From NCBI GenBank assembly GCA_017882265.1, contig JADGPW010000206.1, forward strand, positions 1 to 41,612: DNA of 41,612 nucleotides, given 5' to 3'. The notes beneath the pieces are model-generated. The model did no database searches. It was not told the origin of the DNA and saw only the letters and a program-made list of their open reading frames with translations. The DNA is from Chitinophagaceae bacterium. GTDB lineage: Bacteria > Bacteroidota > Bacteroidia > Chitinophagales > Chitinophagaceae. The position numbers were made by a program, and so were the translations under genes. This document shows, piece after piece, positions 33,282 to 41,095 of the stretch (positions are counted from its first letter, which is position 1; each line of letters opens with the position of its first letter).

Positions 33282-35144
33282 TCATCTCCCCATATACACC
33301 ATCAATATCTGAACATCGCTTGGGTTAATTCCTGAAATACGACTTGCCTGTCCCAGGGTCCTGGGTCTGATCCGGGTCAGTTTCTCCCTTGCTTCATTAC
33401 CCAACGAAGCGATCTTTTTGTAGTCAAAAGTTTCAGGTATTTCTAATTCTTCCAATTGAGACATTCTCTGCACCAGTTTATTTTCTTTTTCAATATACAC
33501 TTCGTACTTCACCTGGATAGAAGCCTGTTCGATGGCATCTGCAGAAAAACCATTTAATGCGGTGGCCAGTTTTGGTAATTCAGTGATGAGTTCAGGCAAT
33601 TCAACATCAGGGCGAAGAAGGACCTTCTGCGCTTTTTGTTTTTCGGTTATCGTGGACGAACCTATCTTTTCAAAATATGCATTTATTTCTCCGGGCTCAA
33701 TAGCAAAATCTTTTAAAGCGGATTTTATTTTATCAACCGCTTCTCTTTTAGCGATCACCTTATCCATTCTTTCCTGCGAGGCAAGCCCGAGCCGGTAGCT
33801 TAATTCGGTCAAACGCAGATCAGCATTATCCTGTCTCAATAAGGTCCTGAATTCCGCCCTCGATGTAAACATCCGGTAGGGCTCTTCTGTTCCTTTGCTG
33901 ATCAGATCGTCTATCAATACTCCAATATATGCTTCGCTTCTTTTTAATACGACCGGGCCCTGCTCCCTGGTTTTTTGATGCGCGTTTATTCCGGCTATCA
34001 GTCCCTGACAGGCCGCTTCTTCATAACCTGTAGTACCATTGATCTGTCCTGCAAAAAAAAGATTATTTATAAGCTTTGTTTCAAGCGAATACTTCAATTG
34101 GGTTGGAGGGAAAAAATCATACTCAATGGCATAACCCGGTCTGAACATCTTTACATTCTCAAAACCCACTATCATACGAAGAGCTTCGTATTGAACTTCC
34201 TCTGGTAATGAAGTGGAGAACCCATTTACATATATTTCAATCGTATTCCAGCCCTCCGGTTCTATAAACAATTGATGCCTATCCCTTTCGGCAAAGCGAT
34301 TGATCTTATCTTCAATACTCGGGCAGTATCTTGGCCCTACCCCATCAATTCTGCCGGCAAACATGGGACTTCTGTCAAATCCGGTCTTTAAAACATCATG
34401 AACCGATTGGTTGGTATAAGTTATCCAGCAGCTTTTTTGACTTTTGGGTTTTTCTGTATTGAGATAAGAAAAGCCAACAATTTCTGAATCCCCAGACTGT
34501 TCTTCCATTTTGCTATAATCGAGGCTTCTTCCATCGATACGAGGTGGCGTTCCCGTTTTTAGCCGGTCACTTTCAAAACCAAGCGAAACCAGTTGTTCAG
34601 TGATCCCTGTGGCGGCTTTTTCTGCCAGTCTTCCACCCCCAAAACTCTTCTCCCCTATATGAACAATCCCGTTTAAAAAAGTACCATTTGTAAGAATTAC
34701 GGATTTTGCCCTGATATTATGTCCAAGCCCGGTAACTACGCCAGTAACCCGTCCTTCTTTGACCAACAGGCTCTTGACCATATCCTGGTAAAAATCAAGG
34801 TTGGGAGTTTGCTCCAATAACTCACGCCATTTTTGGGAAAAAAGCATTCTATCGTTCTGCGCCCTGGGGCTCCACATAGCCGGTCCTTTTGAACGATTCA
34901 ACATCCTGAATTGGATCATCGAAAGATCTGTTACAATACCGGAATATCCACCCATTGCATCTATCTCTCTCACGATCTGGCCTTTAGCAATACCTCCCAT
35001 GGCCGGGTTACAACTCATTTGGGCAATGGTCTGCATATTCATTGTTACCAATAGCACCCTGGAACCCAGATTGGCCGCCGCTGCCGCAGCCTCACAGCCG
35101 GCATGACCGGCCCCAACTACTAAAATATCGTATTCTGGAAACAT
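33282..35144 (-). CDS. mnmG: tRNA uridine-5-carboxymethylaminomethyl modification enzyme MnmG
   Basis: A 620-residue FAD enzyme which, with MnmE, makes the cmnm5U34 wobble modification in the cytoplasm. It begins MFPEYDILVVGAGHAGCEAA, the FAD dinucleotide fold. Further marks: MSCNPAMGGIAKGQIVREID, KTGTPPRIDGRSLDYSKME, GQINGTTGYEEAACQGLIAG, and a C-terminal helical MnmE-interacting domain ending GINPSDVQILMVYMG. I start at 35144 because that is the family start; the frame upstream to 35213 is unlike coding. A TACCTTTG (35159-35152) is placed as a -7 element, but would leave almost no leader. In many bacteria mnmG is near the origin, consistent with the parS-like sites upstream. Confidence 0.96.
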   Translation of the reverse strand: MFPEYDILVVGAGHAGCEAAAAAANLGSRVLLVTMNMQTIAQMSCNPAMGGIAKGQIVREIDAMGGYSGIVTDLSMIQFRMLNRSKGPAMWSPRAQNDRMLFSQKWRELLEQTPNLDFYQDMVKSLLVKEGRVTGVVTGLGHNIRAKSVILTNGTFLNGIVHIGEKSFGGGRLAEKAATGITEQLVSLGFESDRLKTGTPPRIDGRSLDYSKMEEQSGDSEIVGFSYLNTEKPKSQKSCWITYTNQSVHDVLKTGFDRSPMFAGRIDGVGPRYCPSIEDKINRFAERDRHQLFIEPEGWNTIEIYVNGFSTSLPEEVQYEALRMIVGFENVKMFRPGYAIEYDFFPPTQLKYSLETKLINNLFFAGQINGTTGYEEAACQGLIAGINAHQKTREQGPVVLKRSEAYIGVLIDDLISKGTEEPYRMFTSRAEFRTLLRQDNADLRLTELSYRLGLASQERMDKVIAKREAVDKIKSALKDFAIEPGEINAYFEKIGSSTITEKQKAQKVLLRPDVELPELITELPKLATALNGFSADAIEQASIQVKYEVYIEKENKLVQRMSQLEELEIPETFDYKKIASLGNEAREKLTRIRPRTLGQASRISGINPSDVQILMVYMGR

Positions 35145-35257
35145 AAGTCTGCAAAGGTATCGAGAGAATGTCGAACAGATGAACAAAGAGTGAAGAATGT
35201 CAAAGGGATACATTCATTATGATTTACACACTTACTCTGTTCTGAAATATTTGCCTG

Positions 35258-35306
35258 CCCCGCCCTTGCGGGGTTCATCTGTCCCTGCCCGTCCGGTAAG
35301 GCAGGG
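35258..35306. repeat. Two GC-rich hairpins upstream of mnmG
   Basis: CCCCGC (35258-35263) / GCGGGG (35268-35273) with loop CCTT, and CCCTGCC (35283-35289) / GGCAGGG (35300-35306). Both stems are perfect. They resemble the GC-rich repeats before tRNA-Phe (18520-18583) and at 38151. Confidence 0.55.
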
Positions 35307-35324
35307 CATTTAATTAGCCTGCCC

Positions 35325-35383
35325 GATTTCACATGAAACACTGGAAATGTTCCACCCTGAAACATTTTATTTCACGTGGAACG
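35325..35383. promoter_or_regulatory. Three degenerate parS-like sites
   Basis: Compared with the ParB site TGTTTCACGTGAAACA, 35325-35340 (GATTTCACATGAAACA) and 35368-35383 (TATTTCACGTGGAACG) each match 13 of 16. Between them, 35348-35364 (TGTTCCACCCTGAAACA) has both half-sites with a 1-bp insertion. The last site abuts the ybeY stop. No parA or parB is in the window. Confidence 0.38.
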
Positions 35384-35839
35384 CTACTTAAAATATTGAT
35401 TAAGAAGCAATTCCTCTTTTTGCCTCATCTCCTTTCGATCTTTATTGCTTTTGTCTCTATACCCACATAAATGCAATATTCCATGAAAAATCACCCGATG
35501 GAGCTCCAATTTGAAAGAAACCCCCATTTTCCGGGCATTTTCCTTTACCCGGTCAATACTTATATAGATCTCCCCGATCACAGAATCTGTTTCTGAAAGG
35601 TCGAAACTGATAATATCAGTATAAAAATCATGCTCCAGGTATTTTTGGTTAATTTCCAGCAATCTCTTGTCCTTGCAGAAAATGAAGTTAATGGACTCCA
35701 GCTTTTTGCCCTCCTTTTTAAAAACTGATTGAATATACCTTTTGAGATTGGTTCTATTGACCAGCTGGGGTTTGGTATCCTGGAAAAAGAACCAAACTTT
35801 TGACTCGACAGCAATCTGGTATGAAGAGGGGGAAGGCAT
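35384..35839 (-). CDS. ybeY: Endoribonuclease YbeY
   Basis: A 151-residue zinc-dependent RNase that matures 16S rRNA. The metal motif is HGILHLCGYRDKSN; the first two ligand His are present and an Asp stands where the third (His) is usual, as I recall for other Bacteroidota YbeY. FDLSETDSVIGEIYISIDRVKENA matches the strand pair before the metal site. It is divergent from feoA, 38 bp away, and upstream of mnmG on the same strand. The start at 35839 gives a normal length. Confidence 0.92.
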   Translation of the reverse strand: MPSPSSYQIAVESKVWFFFQDTKPQLVNRTNLKRYIQSVFKKEGKKLESINFIFCKDKRLLEINQKYLEHDFYTDIISFDLSETDSVIGEIYISIDRVKENARKMGVSFKLELHRVIFHGILHLCGYRDKSNKDRKEMRQKEELLLNQYFK

Positions 35840-35853
35840 AATTTCAAAATTCG

Positions 35854-35861
35854 TAGTTTTG
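35854..35861 (+). promoter_or_regulatory. Possible -7 element for feoA-nadD
   Basis: TAGTTTTG matches TAnnTTTG 16 bp before the feoA ATG (35878). No good TTTG is found at the -33 distance. Confidence 0.32.
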
Positions 35862-35877
35862 CAATATAAATGTGTAA

Positions 35878-36108
35878 ATGATTGTCAGATTATCTGAATT
35901 AAAACCAGGGCAGGAGGGGATCATTAAAGAGTTCAATAACAACGAGATCTTTCTGAAGTTAATGGAAATGGGCTGTGTGCCCGGGGAAAAGATCATTTTA
36001 GAGCAGGTGGCGCCATTGGGGGATCCAATATCAGTAAATGTGTCAGGATATCATCTTAGCCTGAGACTGAATGAAGCGGAGCATATCATTGTGGAGATAA
36101 AAAGCTGA
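35878..36108 (+). CDS. feoA: FeoA-family ferrous iron transport accessory protein
   Basis: A 76-residue SH3-like protein: MIVRLSELKPGQEGIIKEFN, LKLMEMGCVPGEKIILEQVAPLGDPISV and a GYHLSLRLNEAEHIIV end, the standard FeoA pattern. FeoA assists the Fe2+ permease FeoB at the cytoplasmic face of the inner membrane. No feoB is visible; nadD follows after 15 bp, an unusual partner, so it is probably a lone feoA sharing a transcript with nadD. Confidence 0.91.
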   Translation: MIVRLSELKPGQEGIIKEFNNNEIFLKLMEMGCVPGEKIILEQVAPLGDPISVNVSGYHLSLRLNEAEHIIVEIKS

Positions 36109-36123
36109 TTGTCAAATTGTTAA

Positions 36124-36696
36124 ATGAAAATAGGTTTATATTTTGGCTCCTTTAACCCTGTCCATGTCGCCCATTTGATCATCGCCAGCCATGTATTAAA
36201 TGAAACAGATATTGAAAAAATATGGTTTGTCGTTTCTCCCCAAAACCCGCTGAAGACCGAATCCAATTTATTGAATGAATATCATCGTCTTCAACTGGTG
36301 AGACTGGCTACAGAAGACGACAATCGGATCAAAGCCACTGATATTGAATTTAACTTGCCCAAACCGTCTTATACAACAAACACCCTTGCTTGGCTCGCTG
36401 AAAAGCATCCCGAACATGAGTTCTGTATTTTAATGGGAAGTGATAGTTTTCAAAATCTTCCTAAATGGAAGAATTATGAAGTGATCGTCAGGAATTACGC
36501 CCTCTATATTTATAAACGACCCGGTTATGAAGTGGTCAATCACCTCAACGCCAGGCTTCATATCCTGGAAGCCCCGCTTTTGCAATTATCGGCTACACAA
36601 ATCCGTAAGTATATCAAAGAAGGAAAATCTGCCCGGTATATGATCCCCGATAAAGTATTGGAAGAAATTGAAAAAGGGGGATATTATAAAAAATAA
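36124..36696 (+). CDS. nadD: Nicotinate-nucleotide adenylyltransferase NadD
   Basis: A 190-residue enzyme joining nicotinate mononucleotide and ATP to give deamido-NAD. The ATP-binding motif reads GSFNPVHVAHL, with Ala where Gly is usual in HxGH. FVVSPQNPLKTE, SDSFQNLPKWKNYE and the C-terminal LSATQIRKYIKEGKSARYMIP (the ISSTxIR motif) are typical. It is in the same direction as feoA, 15 bp downstream. With nadA at 4 kb, two NAD synthesis steps are in the window but not in one operon. A palindrome at 36728-36858 follows. Confidence 0.93.
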   Translation: MKIGLYFGSFNPVHVAHLIIASHVLNETDIEKIWFVVSPQNPLKTESNLLNEYHRLQLVRLATEDDNRIKATDIEFNLPKPSYTTNTLAWLAEKHPEHEFCILMGSDSFQNLPKWKNYEVIVRNYALYIYKRPGYEVVNHLNARLHILEAPLLQLSATQIRKYIKEGKSARYMIPDKVLEEIEKGGYYKK

Positions 36697-36727
36697 TAAG
36701 GGTTGCTATGTTGTTACTTCAAAGCGC

Positions 36728-36858
36728 GTATAACCGCGGAGATGCGGAGGCGCGCAGAAAATGTGTGACAGAGTTTTTTTAATTAATGAGAGCATTTAAA
36801 GTGTGAACCGTGGCACTCCTATCTTCATCTCTGCGCCTCCGCGTCTCCGCTGTTATAT
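36728..36858. repeat. GCGGAGA-type palindrome between convergent nadD and chrA
   Basis: Arms 36728-36758 and 36830-36858 are inverted copies: ATAACCGCGGAGATGCGGAG pairs with CTCCGCGTCTCCGCTGTTAT, with about 26 of 28 matches and one 2-nt bulge. Its layout (long arms on about 70 bp of unrelated sequence) is like the repeats at 28293 and 39615, though the sequence differs. Confidence 0.72.
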
Positions 36859-36861
36859 CTC

Positions 36862-38100
36862 TCAGAAAAAATACCCAAGCAGGAGGCAGCCCAATACAAT
36901 AAGCGGAGAGGCCAGACGTGTGAAGTTCAGGAGAACGAAGGTCCCCAGGATCACGCCCACATTAAGCAGGCTAACTGTTTTAAGCTCGGTAATAGAAATA
37001 TCCTTCATGATATAAAAAGTAGAAGCGATCATTATACCAACTACGACAGCGTTGATCCCTTCCAGGGATCGATACACAGCGGCATACTTTTTCAGGTTGT
37101 TCCAGATAGGAAAGAAAAACAATACCAGCAAAGCGCTGGGGAGAAAGATCGCTACCATCCCAATCAGGCAACCCACCACCTGCATTTCGGTTCCCATATC
37201 CTGTAAGGCCATTCCTCCCGCAAAGGAAGCGATAGAAAATACCGGTCCGGGAACAGCTCTGACAATTCCCATCCCGGTATACAGATCATTTTCATCGATC
37301 TGGACAACATCCTCATCCTTTTTTTTGATTGCTTCAGGCCGCACACTCCATTGTTCATACATCATAGGCATTAATACCTGGCCACCTCCAAATACCAGGC
37401 TACCCATACGGTAAGTATTTTCAAAAAGATTGATCGGTTTTCTATGGGGCCAGTCTTCTTTTTTTGCTTTTTCACTGATAAAACCGGCTACAATGAATAT
37501 GATTCCAAAAAGCCAGAAGTTCCACCATTTGATCTTCTTCGGTTTTTGCTCAGTTTGCGGAATACGTTTTCGGCTCAGATTGGTAGCAACACCACCCAGT
37601 ACGATAAGCGAAGGGAAGATCCAGGGCTGTTTAAAAAACAGGTAAGTGGCCGCCACACTAAAGATCATGATGATCCAGGTAATTGTATTACCGATCGCAT
37701 GGGGAAAAGCCGCCACCGCCGCATAAACCAAAAACCCTGCTGCCATGGGACGGATGAATTTAAAAATATCTGTATCCAGGGCTTTTTTATCAATATAATG
37801 AACTATAAAAGACAAAGCTCCCATCATGATACAGGCGGGAAGGATCCAGATGATCAAGGTAAGAACGGCAAGCGGAATACCGCCTCTTTTATAGCCAATC
37901 AGGGTAACGGTCTGGGTAGAAGAGGCGCCCGGAAGCAACTGGCAAAAAGCATTATATTCCAAAAGCTCTTTTTCTGTAACATAATGCCGGCGCTGAACAA
38001 AATTTTTCATCATCATGCCCAAATGGGCCTGCGGACCGCCAAAGGCAGTTAAGCTGTATAAGAATACAGCCTTTAGAAATGGAATATGACGATGGAACAT
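36862..38100 (-). CDS. chrA: Chromate transporter (ChrA/CHR family), long form
   Basis: A 412-residue inner-membrane protein of two homologous CHR halves. The first has [18 protein letters not shown] and [17 protein letters not shown]; the second has [20 protein letters not shown] and [21 protein letters not shown]. About ten helices are seen with a polar linker ([13 protein letters not shown]). The family exports chromate or takes part in sulfate-like anion movement. It is divergent from the M20 gene and convergent to nadD; no chrB-type regulator is seen. Confidence 0.91.
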   Translation of the reverse strand: MFHRHIPFLKAVFLYSLTAFGGPQAHLGMMMKNFVQRRHYVTEKELLEYNAFCQLLPGASSTQTVTLIGYKRGGIPLAVLTLIIWILPACIMMGALSFIVHYIDKKALDTDIFKFIRPMAAGFLVYAAVAAFPHAIGNTITWIIMIFSVAATYLFFKQPWIFPSLIVLGGVATNLSRKRIPQTEQKPKKIKWWNFWLFGIIFIVAGFISEKAKKEDWPHRKPINLFENTYRMGSLVFGGGQVLMPMMYEQWSVRPEAIKKKDEDVVQIDENDLYTGMGIVRAVPGPVFSIASFAGGMALQDMGTEMQVVGCLIGMVAIFLPSALLVLFFFPIWNNLKKYAAVYRSLEGINAVVVGIMIASTFYIMKDISITELKTVSLLNVGVILGTFVLLNFTRLASPLIVLGCLLLGYFF

Positions 38101-38132
38101 TGAAGTTTAAATATAAATAAAATCATTTGTAA

Positions 38133-38301
38133 CACGGATGACACAGCTTGTCCCGCATCTGCGGGAGATTTGACGGATTAAAAGGATTCTAACCTGCAAA
38201 TTTATTATAGCGCTTTTTTGTCATATCCAATCGGGATAGCTTTATTTGTTTTATATTGTATAATCTGTGTAATCCATTTCTTCAAATCAGCGAAATCCGT
38301 G
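38133..38301. repeat. Palindrome in the M20 leader, with a nested hairpin inserted
   Basis: Matching blocks: CACGGAT (38133-38139) with ATCCGTG (38295-38301), GATTTGA (38167-38173) with TCAAATC (38282-38288), GGATTAAAAGGATT (38175-38188) with AATCTGTGTAATCC (38262-38275). The left arm is interrupted by TCCCGCATCTGCGGGA (38151-38166), a perfect 7-bp-stem hairpin that looks inserted between ACACAG and GATT. The right arm ends 6 bp before the M20 ATG. Confidence 0.58.
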
Positions 38302-38307
38302 ATCAAA

Positions 38308-39609
38308 ATGAGGAAGCCTATTCAACTAATATTATTATTTTTTATCACCATACAAAGCAATGGGCAAAGCGATATTCAAAAACTAAAAGATCAGGTTTCA
38401 GCAGCGGCTGATAAAATAGAAGCAAAATGTATTGCCTGGAGAAGGGATTTTCATCAACATCCTGAATTGGGGAACCGGGAATTCAGGACGGGAAAAATAA
38501 TTGCCGACCATTTAAAAAAACTGGGTCTCGAGGTAAAAGAAGGGGTTGCAAAAACAGGTGTAGTAGGCATACTCCACGGAGGAAGGCCCGGGCCATGTAT
38601 TGCCCTCAGATCCGATATGGATGCGTTGCCAATTGTAGAAAAAGTAGATCTCCCGTTTGCCTCAAAAGACAAGACCACATATAACGGACAGGAAGTAGGA
38701 GTGATGCATGCCTGCGGTCATGATAGTCATATCGCGATGCTGATGAGCGTAGCGGAAATATTATCCGGCATGAAAGCCGATATAAAGGGAACAGTAAAAT
38801 TCATTTTTCAGCCAGCTGAAGAAGGTCCGCCGGACAATGAAGAAGGAGGCGCGGCCCTGATGGTAAAAGAAGGAGTAATGGACAACCCGAAAGTGGATGT
38901 AGTATTCGGCCTGCATATTGAATCCAATATTGAAGTTGGGCATATTGAATATAAACCCGGGGCCTTTATGGCATCGTCGGATTGGTTTCATATTGTAGTA
39001 AAAGGAAAGGGGAGTCACGGTGCCGTGCCATGGGATGGAATAGACCCGATACAGGTAGCGGCACAGATCATTGAAGGGTTACAGAATATTGTCAGCCGGC
39101 AAATGGAACTGACTAAAGCACCAGTGGTAATAACAGTCGGTAAAATTAGCGGGGGAGTAAGAAGTAATATCATTCCTGAAGAATGTGTAATGGATGGGAC
39201 TATCCGAACATTGGATAAGGAAATGCAGAAAGAGGTAGCGGAAAAGATCAGGCTCACGGTTACAAAGATCGCGGAAGCGTCGGGCGCCACGGCTAATGTA
39301 AGTATTGATACAAAAACACTTGTTACCTATAATACGCCCGAACTTGTTAAAAAAATGATCCCTTCATTTGTGTCTGCAGCTGGGGCCGCCAATGTAAAGG
39401 AAAGAGAATGGGTTACTGGTGCGGAAGATTTTTCTTATTATGGAACAAAAGCACCCGCCTTCTTTTTTTATCTCGGTGGCATGCCCAAAGGCAATGATCC
39501 CAAGAAAGCTCCGCCACATCATACGGCCGGATTTTTTATTGATGAAAGTGGTTTTAAGACGGGTATCAAAGCCTTTTGTGATATGGTGATAGATTACATG
39601 AATATGTAA
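38308..39609 (+). CDS. Exported M20-family amidohydrolase (amino-acid amide / hippurate hydrolase-like)
   Basis: A 433-residue zinc amidohydrolase with a signal peptide (MRKPIQLILLFFITIQSNG). Metal motifs: MHACGHDSH (C136, H138, D139), PAEEGPPDNEEGGA, and the C-terminal VTGAEDFSYY. These match the IAA-amino-acid hydrolase / N-acyl-amino-acid amidohydrolase group. It probably cleaves N-acyl amino acids in the periplasm. I take the ATG at 38308 because the frame opening at 38218 translates the palindrome and hides the signal peptide. The class A beta-lactamase-fold gene follows downstream in the same direction. Confidence 0.91.
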   Translation: MRKPIQLILLFFITIQSNGQSDIQKLKDQVSAAADKIEAKCIAWRRDFHQHPELGNREFRTGKIIADHLKKLGLEVKEGVAKTGVVGILHGGRPGPCIALRSDMDALPIVEKVDLPFASKDKTTYNGQEVGVMHACGHDSHIAMLMSVAEILSGMKADIKGTVKFIFQPAEEGPPDNEEGGAALMVKEGVMDNPKVDVVFGLHIESNIEVGHIEYKPGAFMASSDWFHIVVKGKGSHGAVPWDGIDPIQVAAQIIEGLQNIVSRQMELTKAPVVITVGKISGGVRSNIIPEECVMDGTIRTLDKEMQKEVAEKIRLTVTKIAEASGATANVSIDTKTLVTYNTPELVKKMIPSFVSAAGAANVKEREWVTGAEDFSYYGTKAPAFFFYLGGMPKGNDPKKAPPHHTAGFFIDESGFKTGIKAFCDMVIDYMNM

Positions 39610-39614
39610 ATGAG

Positions 39615-39690
39615 GTTAGCCACGAATTACACAGATTAACTCAAATTACAAACCCTTAATTCGTGTTAATACGTGTAATTCGTGGCTAAC
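39615..39690. repeat. Gene-less GCCACGAATTACAC palindrome
   Basis: Arms 39615-39640 (GTTAGCCACGAATTACACAG...) and 39665-39690 (...GTGTAATTCGTGGCTAAC) match at 24 of 26 positions across a 24-bp centre. The TTAGCCACGAA-ACAC-GATTAAC core is shared with the terminal repeat at 25171-25210. It sits between the M20 and beta-lactamase-fold genes. Confidence 0.8.
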
Positions 39691-39726
39691 ATTTTTGCGG
39701 AAATTCGAGAGTAACAATCAACAGGT

Positions 39727-40623
39727 ATGAAAAAAATAATACTCGCATTCATTTTGTGGCTGCCCATATCGGAAGTGTTTGCACAAAAGACAGATAAAAA
39801 ACTGCAATCACAAATGGAAGATGCTATCAAAGGCTTTAACGGCGATATCGGTATTTATATAAAAACTCTGAAGACCGGCAAAACAGTTGCCATCAATGCC
39901 GATACCATTTTCCCGACAGCTAGTATTGTAAAGATCCCCATACTGCTTGGCCTTATGAATAAACTGGAAAAAGGCGAATTGAACTATGACCAGGAATTGA
40001 TTTACAAAGACTCTTTGCTATATGAAGGAGAAGATATCCTGGGCGCTTTTAAAAACAATGAAAAGATATTGCTCAAAAAAGTCATGATGCTGAGCCTGAC
40101 CACGAGTGATAACACAGCGAGTCTTTGGTTGCAAAGTCTGGCTGGAAAGGGAACAAGGATCAATGAAATTTTAGACAGCCTGGGATTAAAATCTACAAGA
40201 GTAAACTCCCGGACCCCTGGCCGGGAAGAAAACAGGACAATATATGGTTGGGGACAAACAACTCCATATGAAATGGGAAGAATATTTGAAATGATCTACC
40301 GGAATGAGATCTATTCCCCCGCGGCTTGTGAAAGAATGATGCGTTGCCTCGGCCGGAACTATTGGGATGAAAACGAAGCCATTTCCCAGATCCCTCCCTA
40401 TATTGAGGTCTTTAGTAAGAATGGTTGTGTAAATGCTGTCCGCAGTGAGGTATTACTCGTAAACGCTCCTCATAACCCGTATATATTTTGTATTTTCACC
40501 AAGAAAAATAAAGACATCAGCTGGACACACAACAACGAAGGCTGGACAATGGCCAGAAAACTTTCTGCTTTATTATGGCATTATTTTGAACCAAAGGATT
40601 CCTGGAAATCTTCGGTTCAATGA
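39727..40623 (+). CDS. Class A beta-lactamase-fold serine hydrolase
   Basis: A 298-residue periplasmic enzyme with signal peptide MKKIILAFILWLPISEVFA. The catalytic S66-I-V-K69 (TASIVK), S127-D-N129 (TTSDNTAS) and a K-N-G motif near residue 230 (SKNGCVNAV) match class A in order and spacing. The omega-loop lacks a clear E-x-x-L-N; it reads TPGREENRTIYGW, so the deacylating Glu166 may be one of these Glu. It could be a beta-lactamase or a related serine hydrolase acting on peptidoglycan peptides. A strong terminator follows. Confidence 0.86.
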   Translation: MKKIILAFILWLPISEVFAQKTDKKLQSQMEDAIKGFNGDIGIYIKTLKTGKTVAINADTIFPTASIVKIPILLGLMNKLEKGELNYDQELIYKDSLLYEGEDILGAFKNNEKILLKKVMMLSLTTSDNTASLWLQSLAGKGTRINEILDSLGLKSTRVNSRTPGREENRTIYGWGQTTPYEMGRIFEMIYRNEIYSPAACERMMRCLGRNYWDENEAISQIPPYIEVFSKNGCVNAVRSEVLLVNAPHNPYIFCIFTKKNKDISWTHNNEGWTMARKLSALLWHYFEPKDSWKSSVQ

Positions 40624-40655
40624 TATCTGACGCCTCCAGGACATCTGACATTTTT

Positions 40656-40684
40656 AAAACCCTCCCCAAAACCGGAGGGTTTTT
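40656..40684 (+). terminator. Rho-independent terminator of the beta-lactamase-fold gene
   Basis: A perfect 10-bp stem AAAACCCTCC (40656-40665) / GGAGGGTTTT (40674-40683) with loop CCAAAACC and a T-run to 40684. The A-tract on the left side also allows bidirectional function. Confidence 0.88.
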
Positions 40685-41095
40685 CAATTTAATTTTCTCT
40701 CCACATAACCATACATTTTAACTAAACAAGCTCCAAACTCAGTTCAAACTTTTCTTAAGCTAGTGTCTATTTCCTTCGAAAATAATTTATACATTTGTTG
40801 ATAGCTCTTTGGTATTTCTTCGGTGACTTCAAGGTAAGAACTGGGTAAATACCGGAGAAATACCGAAGGATTTAACAGCTTATTTGATCAGAGTTAGACA
40901 GTTTTTTAGGACTTTTCCGGGATTTTTTAGATCAAAATACAGGGTTTTAGAGGATGAAGAAGCTTAGAAAGTATTTAAAAATCAATTGATTAATGAAAAT
41001 AAACCTGGAAAATAGGTTGGAGTAATTGTTGGAATTAGCCGGTTAATCCCGAAACCCATGTCAAAACCGAATTATTAACTTTAAAACAATGAAAA
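40685..41095. other. Gap with TTTCTTCGGTAT-type inverted repeat upstream of the DUF6266 gene
   Basis: No gene is seen here. GGTATTTCTTCGGT (40811-40824) pairs with ACCGGAGAAATACC (40851-40864; one mismatch), and TACCGGAGAAA-TACCGAAG is a short direct repeat (40850-40868). The last 60 bp before the DUF6266 start are AT-rich and should contain its promoter. Confidence 0.5.

Noticed and set aside
25171-39690. The palindromic repeats as a CRISPR array
   Set aside because: The copies are scattered, are inverted rather than direct repeats, and no cas genes are present.
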